This document shows positions 1-7,007 of a stretch of 19,089 nt of DNA, piece after piece. Below the pieces are notes generated by a model, which did no database searches, was not told the origin of the DNA, and saw only the letters and a list, made by a program, of their open reading frames with translations. Origin of the DNA: TMED23 sp913054205 (GTDB lineage: Bacteria; Pseudomonadota; Alphaproteobacteria; Rhodospirillales; UBA2165). Made by a program: the position numbers and the translations under genes. How positions within the stretch are numbered: position 1 is the first letter of the stretch; every line of letters starts with the position of its first letter. The DNA lies in assembly GCA_046582495.1 (NCBI GenBank), contig JAYGEG010000180.1, positions 1 through 19,089 on the forward strand. The letters are read 5' to 3'.

Positions 1-1685
1 AATATGCGCGCTTGAACAACGTCGCCTTCAATATCTGGGAAGGGGCGAAACTTGAGTTTGCCGCCCGCCATCATGCTCAGCGAGCCCAAGAAGATCATCA
101 CCGCAATGCCGACCGAGAAATAGCGCCAATTGATCGTCCAATCTACAACGCTGGCTAACACATGGTCCCTAAGCCAGTTGATGCCGCCTTCGAGTTTGAG
201 GCGAAAGGCATTGGGTGTCTTGCCTTGATTTTTTTCGAGCGATGACTTGATGTGATGCGGCAGAATTAAAAAGGCTTCGATCAGGCTGACACTCAGCGTG
301 ACAATCAAAATTATCGGCATCAATTTTAATACGGCACCTATATTGCCTTTGATGAAGGCCAGGGATCCAAAGACGAAAATGGTTGTCAGAAATGAGGATA
401 TTACGCCTGGTGCGACCTGTTTGGTGCCTTCAATCGCGGCGTTGAGCGGCGATAGTCCTTTGATTAGATGCGCGGCGATGTTCTCGGCAATAACAATCGC
501 ATCATCAACCAGGAGACCAATGGCGATCAACAGACCCACCATGGTGATCAGATCAAATGACAGGCCAACAAAGGACATCACTGCGATGGTACCCATAAAT
601 GAAACCGGGAAGCCCATCGCCACCCAAAATGAAAACCGAATATTGAAAAACAGCCACAGTGTTAGAAAAACCAGAACCAGGCCTTGCGCTCCGTTTTTAA
701 CCAACAGGGTAAGGCGATCTCGCACAATCGAGGATATGTCGCGGGTGATATCAAAGGACACCTCCGGCGGCGCGCGCTGCTGTTCCAGTTTTATGAATGC
801 TTTCACCGCATCGATGACTTTTAACGTATCTTCGGATTTGGTTTTTGAAACCTCCAAGACCGCGGCGCGGCGGCCATTAAATACAATTCTTTCTTCCGAT
901 TTTTCAAAGATGTCGGTGATCTTGGCGATATTACCGAGACGGACCTCAGCGCCGGAGGCAGCACCCACTACGATTAAATCTTCAAATTCCAAGGGGTTCC
1001 GCCGTTCATCAGCAAACCGAATGAGGACATCGGTTTCTGCTGTTTCAATCGATCCTGCCGGTAAGTTGATACTTTGCTGGGAGATCGTATTGGCGATATC
1101 AGAGACGCTGATGCCATATTGCCGCATTGCCTGGGCCGGGACTTCGATGCGTATTTGGTGATCAGAAAATCCTTTAATTTTTATCTGGGTGATATCGTCA
1201 GATTCCAACATGCGGTCTTTCAATATTTCCGCATAGGCCTTGAGGTCGGGCGCTGCCATTGGACCGGTGATCGCGACTGAAGCGACAAAGTCTATTTGGC
1301 CAAGTTTTCGAATAATCGGATCTTCGGCTGCATCCGGAAAGTTATCAATTGATTCAACTTCGGTTTTGATGCCGTTGAGAAAGTCTTCAAAGTTTTTAGC
1401 TTCAATCATTTTTATGGTTGCGGTGCCGCGGTTTTCCCGCGCATCGCAGCGTGTCTCTTCGACGTTTCTGATGCTCTCGACAGCATCCTCAAGGCGTTGG
1501 CAAATGGCTTCTTCGACGTCTTCGGGTGTGGCACCGGGATATACAACCAGCACTTCAACTTCGCGGGCTGGGACATCCGGGAAGGTTTCCCGCTTAACCG
1601 TTGGTGCTGCCATCGCACCAATGATCAGCAATGCAATCATCAGCAAATTGGAGGCCGTCGGGTGGCCAGTGAAATAGCGTATCAT
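1..1685 (-). CDS. RND-family efflux transporter permease, 3' end outside window
   Basis: I translated this strand by hand: it is open from ATG at 1685 to the window edge, giving about 561 residues, roughly half of a usual RND permease of about 1,000 residues. It belongs to the AcrB/HAE-type family, inner-membrane pumps that use the proton gradient to export hydrophobic compounds. The N-terminus has TM1 followed by the family's early periplasmic motif (RETFPDVP, then YPGATPEDVEEAI). A porter domain follows, then a helix with GLLIAIGLLVDDAIVIAEN, which carries the paired Asp of the proton relay. Its ATG overlaps the adaptor gene's stop (TAATG), so the two are probably translationally coupled. 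The substrate cannot be told from sequence. The family call is very secure; the missing C-terminal half prevents subtype assignment. Confidence 0.95.
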   Translation of the reverse strand, partial: MIRYFTGHPTASNLLMIALLIIGAMAAPTVKRETFPDVPAREVEVLVVYPGATPEDVEEAICQRLEDAVESIRNVEETRCDARENRGTATIKMIEAKNFEDFLNGIKTEVESIDNFPDAAEDPIIRKLGQIDFVASVAITGPMAAPDLKAYAEILKDRMLESDDITQIKIKGFSDHQIRIEVPAQAMRQYGISVSDIANTISQQSINLPAGSIETAETDVLIRFADERRNPLEFEDLIVVGAASGAEVRLGNIAKITDIFEKSEERIVFNGRRAAVLEVSKTKSEDTLKVIDAVKAFIKLEQQRAPPEVSFDITRDISSIVRDRLTLLVKNGAQGLVLVFLTLWLFFNIRFSFWVAMGFPVSFMGTIAVMSFVGLSFDLITMVGLLIAIGLLVDDAIVIAENIAAHLIKGLSPLNAAIEGTKQVAPGVISSFLTTIFVFGSLAFIKGNIGAVLKLMPIILIVTLSVSLIEAFLILPHHIKSSLEKNQGKTPNAFRLKLEGGINWLRDHVLASVVDWTINWRYFSVGIAVMIFLGSLSMMAGGKLKFRPFPDIEGDVVQARI

Positions 1686-3055
1686 TACAGACGATCCTCC
1701 CCACCGGCTGCTTTTGCGAGCGATTGTTCAACCGTCTTATCGTTAACCGGCGTTAACAACATGCCTTCTATCGCGGGGATAAGATCACTGACAACTACCT
1801 GTTCGCCGGATTTGAGTCCAGAGGCGAGCACGCTTAGATTTCCCTGGCTATAGGCGATGCTAACCTTTTTAATTTTGAGGCGATTGTCGTTGCCGACGGT
1901 GTACACACTGCCATTGTGAAGTGCTGACCGCGGGACGACGATCCTGTTTTTCTGTGGCGTACCACGGAGTTCAACTTCGACATACATGTTTTTTGCGAGC
2001 GGCGGACGGAGATTTTTACTCGATAATTTATAAGGATTGTCGACGGCAATTATGACGCCCAGCGTTCTGGTGCGGGGATCCAGGCGATCACTGACCCGCG
2101 CGACGCGCCCGGGCCAAACAGCCACGAGATTACCGCTTCTGAGTCGGACAATAGGTTTCAATCCAAGGACACGCTCAATATTTGCGAAGGCCGTGGTGGC
2201 GGAAAAGTTCTTTAGACGCGCCGGGTCCAGCAGCTGCGCCATTTTATCGATGGGCAATTGCGCCGCCACTTCTGAGACATCAATACTGTCAGCGACAATC
2301 AAAGTTTTCCCTTGTCCCGCGAATTGCGCCAACTCTACATTCACTTCAGCGATGCGGGCGTCGAAGGGCAGGGAGATCGTTGTGCGCTCCAAATCCAGTT
2401 TGGCGTCTTTGAGTTTGATCTCCAACGCCAATCGCTGAGCCTTCAGGCGTTCGGCTTCGGAGGGCAGCAGGTTCAAACTGTTTTGCAGACTTTGAACGCT
2501 TTGACGGCGGGTGAGTAGATTGCGCTCTTCCTGATCGACAGCTGCCTGGCTAACGGCGCGGCGGTTCAACAATGCCTGTTTGCGCTTCAAATCCTTTTCG
2601 TTAAGCCGCAGAGAGCGGCGTTCAATGCTGATAGAGGCTTTGGTGTTTTCCTCGCGTGTTTTGAGTTCTGAGATTTGCGCGTCGATCGCCCGGATATCGG
2701 CTTCAGTACTTTGCTGGGAAAGTTGATAATCCGTCGGATCAATTTTTAAGATCACTGTCCCTTTGGGTAGGATCGTGCCCGCTTTGAGGAGCGGATGGAT
2801 CTCGACGACTTTACCGGCGACCTCGGAGACGGCCTGCCAAACCGTGCCGGGTGTCACATTTCCAAATCCGAGCGCGCGCGGCACAACGGTGATTTGGGGT
2901 ACGGAAATGGTGCGAACTTTTGTTGCCACCTCTTTTAAGGGAGTATGTTGCGGGCCTTGGCGGTTTTTAACCTGATAGGCCATGATCGCAACGCCAATCA
3001 GGATGGGCGGGATGATCAGCAGGCGTTTCGATATTTTTTTGAAGTTTATAGCCAT
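1685..3055 (-). CDS. RND efflux periplasmic adaptor (HlyD/AcrA-type membrane fusion protein)
   Basis: This 456-residue protein bridges an inner-membrane RND pump to an outer-membrane channel. One N-terminal membrane anchor is visible (about residues 11-28, LLIIPPILIGVAIMAY). There is no lipobox cysteine, so it is anchored by a helix and not by lipid. Two lipoyl-like half motifs (about 70-110 and 228-250) flank a long charged alpha-helical hairpin (about 112-226) rich in Q, E, K, R and L, the usual coiled coil that reaches the channel. Beta-barrel and membrane-proximal domains follow. AAGGGA lies about 10 bp before the ATG and only 2 bp separate it from the TetR gene; its stop overlaps the permease start. 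No outer-membrane channel gene is visible, so either a distant TolC-type protein serves or the gene lies beyond the left edge. Confidence 0.93.
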   Translation of the reverse strand: MAINFKKISKRLLIIPPILIGVAIMAYQVKNRQGPQHTPLKEVATKVRTISVPQITVVPRALGFGNVTPGTVWQAVSEVAGKVVEIHPLLKAGTILPKGTVILKIDPTDYQLSQQSTEADIRAIDAQISELKTREENTKASISIERRSLRLNEKDLKRKQALLNRRAVSQAAVDQEERNLLTRRQSVQSLQNSLNLLPSEAERLKAQRLALEIKLKDAKLDLERTTISLPFDARIAEVNVELAQFAGQGKTLIVADSIDVSEVAAQLPIDKMAQLLDPARLKNFSATTAFANIERVLGLKPIVRLRSGNLVAVWPGRVARVSDRLDPRTRTLGVIIAVDNPYKLSSKNLRPPLAKNMYVEVELRGTPQKNRIVVPRSALHNGSVYTVGNDNRLKIKKVSIAYSQGNLSVLASGLKSGEQVVVSDLIPAIEGMLLTPVNDKTVEQSLAKAAGGEDRL

Positions 3056-3057
3056 GT

Positions 3058-3762
3058 CTAATTTCCCTTCTCTTGTAGATTCTCAGCCGAGCTGAGGCCA
3101 ATAGAGTTTAAGACGGATTGAGTTGCGATATCAGCGATCATTGTGACGCGTTCGGGTGTATAACCTTCCCAATCGAGACGTTTCCAAAGCACGACCCGGG
3201 CAATTCCAAACACGACGATTTGCCCCAAAATTGCGTGGGCGCGGATGACACATTCAGGGTCATCCATTGGCTTTTTCATCACCGTTGCGGCGATTGCGGT
3301 GACCGTTTTGTGGAGCGGTTCAATTCGGCCCTTAAATAAAATGTCAAAATTTTCAGATGGGTTGGCATATTCGCGCATTACCAAAGGAGCGCGCCACCGC
3401 ATAAATTCATCCTGGAGAAAAATGCGGAACATGTTTGTGACGAATCCTTTGATCACGCCGACTAATTTATGCGGATCATCGCCACCGGCTAAGATGTTTG
3501 ATTTAATTTTTTCCAGCCCGGGTCCGAAATATTCTTCCGTATCGGTCACTAATTGCTCGAGAACGGCCCGGTATAGGCCTTCTTTACCGCCGAAGTGATA
3601 GTTAATGGCAGCAATATTGGCGCCGGATTCCGTCGTCAATTGGCGTGTTGAAACGCTTTCATAGCCATGAATTGAGAACAACCGCAAACCTGCGTCTAAA
3701 AGCTGATTGCGGGTCTCATCGCCTCTGCTGACGGGTGCATCTTTGGGCACATTTCTCTCCAT
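3058..3762 (-). CDS. TetR/AcrR-family repressor of the efflux operon (CecR-like)
   Basis: This 234-residue protein has an N-terminal TetR helix-turn-helix at about residues 20-66, with the typical pattern LLDAGLRLFSIHGYESVSTR, then SGANIAAINYHFGGKEGLY. The remaining ~140 residues are the ligand and dimer domain. Its length and the INYHFGGKE form resemble the CecR/YbiH branch, which often regulates efflux genes; that subgroup call is inference. It is the first gene of the efflux operon. The start is uncertain: the ATG at 3762 has no ribosome site upstream, while GGAGAG lies just inside the reading frame, 4 bp before a GTG at 3750, giving a product four residues shorter that starts at PKDAP. 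A palindrome over the -35 box upstream points to autorepression relieved by a ligand. Confidence 0.95.
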   Translation of the reverse strand: MERNVPKDAPVSRGDETRNQLLDAGLRLFSIHGYESVSTRQLTTESGANIAAINYHFGGKEGLYRAVLEQLVTDTEEYFGPGLEKIKSNILAGGDDPHKLVGVIKGFVTNMFRIFLQDEFMRWRAPLVMREYANPSENFDILFKGRIEPLHKTVTAIAATVMKKPMDDPECVIRAHAILGQIVVFGIARVVLWKRLDWEGYTPERVTMIADIATQSVLNSIGLSSAENLQEKGN

Positions 3763-3773
3763 TCATTTATGCA

Positions 3774-3802
3774 ATAATAGCTCAAACAATTGATTAAATC
3801 AA
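3774..3802 (-). promoter_or_regulatory. Predicted sigma-70-type promoter of the efflux operon
   Basis: On the minus strand, TTGATT (3802-3797) and TATTAT (3779-3774) are separated by exactly 17 bp and lie just upstream of the TetR gene. The -10 box matches the consensus at five of six positions and the -35 box at four. The -35 box lies inside the palindrome listed separately. Confidence 0.6.
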
Positions 3803-3822
3803 ACGTTTGTTTTAATTTGTTG
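3787..3822. promoter_or_regulatory. Palindromic operator, probable TetR-family binding site
   Basis: A dyad is centred between 3804 and 3805. The core CAAACGTTTG is a perfect 10-bp palindrome. Counting outward, 14 of 19 positions of the two arms are complementary, including the outer CAA/TTG and the inner ATTAAA/TTTAAT. It overlaps the predicted -35 box of the regulator's own operon, the expected position for a repressor site. Assignment to the adjacent TetR protein is inference. Confidence 0.6.
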
Positions 3823-3865
3823 AAATTGCAGTGACAGTGGTGGCGAGAATCACGACGTAAAGGTC

Positions 3866-4255
3866 CTAATTTATGATTTGTCGATCGACGGAGCCTTTAC
3901 CATTGCCGGAGGAATAAAGGAAAAAGATCACCTTGCTTTTGGTCTTGGATCCGACGATTACCCACTGGTCACCGGTTTTGTCAATGAAGGTAGAGATGAC
4001 CTCTACCACGTTGCCCTGGTTGTCATAAATTTTAAGTTTCGTGAATTCACCGCCAGCGAAGCCGGCAACCATCAGCTCGTAATTTGGAATGACTGGCGAA
4101 CACTTTCCGTTCGGGAAAATCTTTTTCAGAGAAAAGTAGTGAGAATCGGCTTTCGCCTCAAATGACGTCGCAAGGGCAAGGACGATGGCTAGCGGGGTAG
4201 CGCCTCGCATAAAAATGGCTTTGAGCAAAATAAACACAGTGTTGGACATGACCAT
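3866..4255 (-). CDS. Small secreted protein of unknown function
   Basis: This 129-residue protein belongs to no family I recognise. It starts with a hydrophobic export signal ending near ATSFEAKADS (about residues 29-38), so the mature part of ~92 residues is probably periplasmic or secreted. The mature part is rich in beta-forming stretches (LKIYDNQGNVVEVIS, QWVIVGSKTKSKVIFFLY) and has a single cysteine. The ATG at 4255 is supported by GGAAGG (4267-4262 on this strand) 6 bp upstream. The ATG at 4210 would give a tidier signal peptide but lacks a ribosome site. It is divergent from the next gene and is not part of the efflux operon, whose promoter lies between them. Confidence 0.65.
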   Translation of the reverse strand: MVMSNTVFILLKAIFMRGATPLAIVLALATSFEAKADSHYFSLKKIFPNGKCSPVIPNYELMVAGFAGGEFTKLKIYDNQGNVVEVISTFIDKTGDQWVIVGSKTKSKVIFFLYSSGNGKGSVDRQIIN

Positions 4256-4416
4256 CGTTGACCTTCCGTTGCGGGTTTCATGTAGCTAAAATCTATACGG
4301 TAGTTTTATGAAAAATTCATTTCAAGTTGTTGTGACCGCCTGTCGTTCTTGAATCCGCTTTGGCTTTCATCTGTCCTGTGCGAGCATAAAGCCGCTAGGG
4401 CTTAATCACGCCATAG

Positions 4417-4422
4417 AGGAGG
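4417..4422 (+). promoter_or_regulatory. Strong Shine-Dalgarno AGGAGG that does not fit the nearest GTG start
   Basis: A perfect AGGAGG lies 14 bp before the GTG at 4437 but only 5 bp before an in-frame ATC at 4428. No ATG, GTG or TTG occurs at a normal distance. This raises the possibility of a rare AUC start for the following secreted protein. Confidence 0.45.
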
Positions 4423-4436
4423 CCATCATCCGCGCT

Positions 4437-4886
4437 GTGTTAATTATAATTTTGTTGTTTGGGCCAATCAGTCCCTTAATGGCTGGCGATCTGTCGCGCA
4501 CCGGGCCGCATCCATCGCTGTCGCCGAAGGAGGTCGTGACGATAATTATGAAGGCTCTTCAGCAAAATGATCTCCCCAATCCGGATTCTGGAATCAAAGT
4601 AACTTTCAATTTTGCCTCACCAGCCAATAAACGGGCAACAGGTCCTCTGGCTCGTTTTACTTTGATGGTAAAAGGCCCAGTCTATGGAACTATGATAAAC
4701 CACCGACGCGTATTTTTTGAGAAGTACAAAGTCGATGGAAAATCGGCTCGGATTGATGTCATTCTCGTATCATCCAGCGGTAAAACATTGAGGTTTCGCT
4801 TCGGTCTATCGCGCCAAATTGGCAATCGCTTTGACGGCAGTTGGATGACCGACACCGTGGCGCCGATCAAGGTCGTAACGCTTTGA
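4437..4886 (+). CDS. Secreted DUF4864-like (NTF2-fold-like) protein
   Basis: This protein of about 149 residues has an export signal (LIIILLFGPISPLMAG) and a mature domain with the pattern LSPKEVVTIIMKALQQND, then FNFASPANKRATGPLARF, then a conserved HRR, and SRQIGNRFDGSWMTD near the end. I recall this arrangement from small NTF2-like/DUF4864-type proteins of proteobacteria, cyanobacteria and plants; no biochemical role is established to my knowledge. From GTG 4437 the signal has no positive charge before its hydrophobic core. Starting at ATC 4428 adds I-I-R, giving the expected basic n-region at a good distance from AGGAGG. The methyltransferase follows 43 bp downstream on the same strand, so co-transcription is likely. 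Confidence 0.75.
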   Translation: MLIIILLFGPISPLMAGDLSRTGPHPSLSPKEVVTIIMKALQQNDLPNPDSGIKVTFNFASPANKRATGPLARFTLMVKGPVYGTMINHRRVFFEKYKVDGKSARIDVILVSSSGKTLRFRFGLSRQIGNRFDGSWMTDTVAPIKVVTL

Positions 4887-4929
4887 TATTGCTATTTCAG
4901 TCGATGGTTTAAGGCAGTAAGGAGCCCTG

Positions 4930-5535
4930 ATGAGCGCCGCGATACCAGGATATATAAAAGCATCTGCTGAATTGATCCCGCGCTTTGAAGCGATTTCTTC
5001 AGAGGAGTTGTATGCGCACGTCAATCACCTTTTGCCGCAGGGGAATAAGTCGATCCTTGATATAGGGGCTGGAACTGGCCGCGATGCGGCGTGGTTTGCT
5101 GAACGCGGTCAAAATGTTGTCGCCGTTGAACCGGTAAAAGAGCTGCGCGAGACTGGAATCACGCTCCATCAAACCTCCCGCATTCAATGGCTCGACGACG
5201 CTCTGCCGTATCTTTCCCGCACGATGAAGCGTGGTGAAAAGTTTGATTTCGTGATGCTGAGTGGCGTTTGGCAACATCTTGATGCCGACGAACGACAGGA
5301 GGCGATGCAAAATCTTCGAAATCTCACCCGGCTTAATGGCCTTTTGATTATGTCTTTGCGCCATGGTCCGGGGGCGCCGTCACGCCCGTGTTTTGAGGCT
5401 AACCCGGAACAGGTTATCCGTCTTGCGACCGAATTTGGATTTCGATTGGTGTACAGGCATAGGGCTGATTCGATCCAGGCTTCGAACCTAGCGGCCGGGG
5501 TCGCTTGGACTTGGTTGGCATTCGCGCCCGACTGA
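4930..5535 (+). CDS. Class I SAM-dependent methyltransferase
   Basis: This 201-residue cytosolic protein of the Methyltransf_11/25 type binds S-adenosylmethionine through a Rossmann fold. The motif I loop ILDIGAGTGRDAAWFAERG is at about residues 42-60. The acidic end of strand 2 (VAVEP, Glu67) should hold the ribose hydroxyls, and FDFVMLSGVWQHL (about 105-117) is the motif IV/post-IV segment. Its length is normal for a stand-alone small-molecule methyltransferase. AAGGAG lies 5 bp before the ATG. The substrate is not predictable; neighbours do not define a pathway. Confidence 0.92.
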   Translation: MSAAIPGYIKASAELIPRFEAISSEELYAHVNHLLPQGNKSILDIGAGTGRDAAWFAERGQNVVAVEPVKELRETGITLHQTSRIQWLDDALPYLSRTMKRGEKFDFVMLSGVWQHLDADERQEAMQNLRNLTRLNGLLIMSLRHGPGAPSRPCFEANPEQVIRLATEFGFRLVYRHRADSIQASNLAAGVAWTWLAFAPD

Positions 5536-5627
5536 CCCCGACATTGAGCGCGAGCTTTACCCGGTCCAATTCAACTTGTGATTATAATGGTATGCAAACG
5601 GCTTGAAATTTCTAAACCAATCCCAAA

Positions 5628-6056
5628 ATGAGAGTGATGGCGTACCGCACTCACATTGATGACGACCTAAACTGCGTTTTTGTACAACATTTCGGCACCT
5701 ATGAAGAAGGTGAGGAGGCCGAGCAATTGAACGAGCTTGCGGAGACCTCTGCGTATAAAGAGAATATGAATTTAATTCGAGATATTACGCAAATATCCCT
5801 GCCGGAAACCTATGATCTGGAGTGGTTTCGCCGCACGGTCAAAAAGTCGATGGCGTTGACGAATGATGCCCTTGGCTCTGGCCGAAAAGTCGCTTGGGTG
5901 CTTGGGAATTCTCAGGATTTTATCAAAGTCCATCAATGGTGCGGTTTTGCTAAGCAAGATATCAGAGTGGTGGAACGCCGACCTTTCCGTGACGTTAACA
6001 GTGCTAAAAAATGGCTGCGCGTACCCGAAGAATATGTCGTCCCTTACCCGGATTGA
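5628..6056 (+). CDS. STAS/SpoIIAA-like domain protein
   Basis: This protein of 142 residues (139 if it starts at ATG 5637) has the alternating beta-alpha layout of the SpoIIAA-like/STAS group: strand-turn start (YRTHIDDDLNCVFVQHFG), a charged acidic helix (EEGEEAEQLNELAE), a central NLIRDITQI strand, a long helix with RRTVKKSMALTND, and a terminal FRDVNSAKKWLRVPEEY, which resembles the usual last helix of small stand-alone STAS proteins. Such proteins are cytosolic and mostly uncharacterised; the canonical phosphorylated Ser of anti-sigma antagonists is not obvious. No strong ribosome site precedes either ATG. The last codons and stop fall inside a 29-bp tandem duplication. Confidence 0.78.
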   Translation: MRVMAYRTHIDDDLNCVFVQHFGTYEEGEEAEQLNELAETSAYKENMNLIRDITQISLPETYDLEWFRRTVKKSMALTNDALGSGRKVAWVLGNSQDFIKVHQWCGFAKQDIRVVERRPFRDVNSAKKWLRVPEEYVVPYPD

Positions 6057-6098
6057 AAATGATCTGCAACCCTTACCCGGACTGAAAATGATCTGCAA
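6041..6098. repeat. Tandem duplication, two 29-bp units over a gene end
   Basis: Units 6041-6069 and 6070-6098 are head-to-tail and differ at one base (GGATTGA versus GGACTGA). Each begins CCCTTACCCGGA and ends GATCTGCAA. The first unit encodes the last residues PYPD and the stop of the STAS-like gene; the second is an exact-length downstream copy that would encode the same end. Confidence 0.95.
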
Positions 6099-6154
6099 CG
6101 GTCTTAGAACAAAAGGTTCAGAATAATTCAGAAATGCTTTAGCGATCCACCAAC

Positions 6155-7003
6155 TTACGTGGCGAGGACACCGTTGTTGTAATCGTCGACAGCCTGTCTG
6201 ATCTCGGAATGGGTGTTCATGACAAAAGGACCATAGCGCGCGACCGGCTCGTTCAAAGGCGTGCCTTCGCAATATAGTAAATTCGCGCCTGCGCTGGTGG
6301 CGCTCAGTTTTATATCGCCATCACCTTCGAAGGTGACAACTGAAGGCGCAGATACCTCTTGGCTTTCACCGTTTCCATCGACAACGCTGATTGCGCCTTC
6401 ATGGACGCAGATGAAAAACGCATTGTCCTCATTGGGCGTGATGGACCAATTTGCGCCGGCGGCAACGGTCACGTCGAGGATACGCACCGGCATCAAAGAT
6501 TCTGCTGGTCCCGTTATGTCGTTATAGGTGCCGCGAATAACACGAACAGCGCTGCCATCCTCGCTCACCGTCGGTATTTGCTCAGCGGGAATGTCCTGAT
6601 ACTTAGGCGCGACCATTTTGTGTTTGGCGGGCAGGTTTACCCAAAGCTGAAAACCGGACATCCGGCCTTCGAGCATTTCAGGAATTTCTGAATGGATAAT
6701 GCCGCGCCCCGCTGTCATCCATTGCACATCGCCAGGTTTTAAAAGCCCTGAATTACCAACAGAATCTTCGTGGCGCATTTGGCCTTCATGCATGATCGAG
6801 ACGGTCTCGAACCCGCGGTGAGGGTGATTGGGAAAGCCGGCGATATACGCGCTTGGATCATCACTATCCATGCGGTCCAGCATCAAAAACGGATCAATCA
6901 TATCAAGCTCAGCTGTGCCGACCATACGCGTGAGTTTAACCCCAGCGCCATCTGTTGTCGGCATGCCAGCGTAGACTTTGGAAATTGTGCGCGTGTCAGC
7001 CAC
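6155..7003 (-). CDS. Pirin family protein
   Basis: This cupin-fold protein is 282 residues if translated from the GTG at 7003, the normal pirin length. The N-terminal metal site is intact: HPHRGFET gives His60 and His62, and GIIHSEIPE gives His104 and Glu106, matching the His-His-His-Glu set of pirins and quercetinase-like members. Bacterial pirins are cytosolic metalloproteins with reported dioxygenase or regulatory activities; the substrate is unknown here. The frame is open further upstream into secA, but family alignment (DTRTISKVYAGMPTTDGAG at the start) favours GTG 7003. ATG 6964 is a shorter alternative. The start lies 4 bp after the secA stop with no clear ribosome site, so translational coupling to secA is plausible. 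Confidence 0.92.
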   Translation of the reverse strand: MADTRTISKVYAGMPTTDGAGVKLTRMVGTAELDMIDPFLMLDRMDSDDPSAYIAGFPNHPHRGFETVSIMHEGQMRHEDSVGNSGLLKPGDVQWMTAGRGIIHSEIPEMLEGRMSGFQLWVNLPAKHKMVAPKYQDIPAEQIPTVSEDGSAVRVIRGTYNDITGPAESLMPVRILDVTVAAGANWSITPNEDNAFFICVHEGAISVVDGNGESQEVSAPSVVTFEGDGDIKLSATSAGANLLYCEGTPLNEPVARYGPFVMNTHSEIRQAVDDYNNGVLAT

Positions 7004-7007
7004 CGGA

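Noticed and set aside
298..1161. Long plus-strand open frame of 287 codons and shorter ones over 1-1680
   Set aside because: They lie antisense to the RND permease, whose frame is open throughout and carries family motifs; their translations are low-complexity, basic and Arg/Ser-rich with no domain pattern.
5556..5588. Promoter for the STAS-like gene (TATAAT at 5583)
   Set aside because: The -10 box is perfect, but the nearest -35-like sequence (TTTACC) is 21 bp away; spacing too long to call.
6041..6098. Possible CRISPR array
   Set aside because: Two abutting 29-bp units have no spacer between them; it is a simple tandem duplication.
5772..6272. Minus-strand open frame of 166 codons over the STAS-like gene and tandem repeat
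   Set aside because: It runs through two convergent gene ends and the 29-bp duplication, with no family signature and no ribosome site that I could see.
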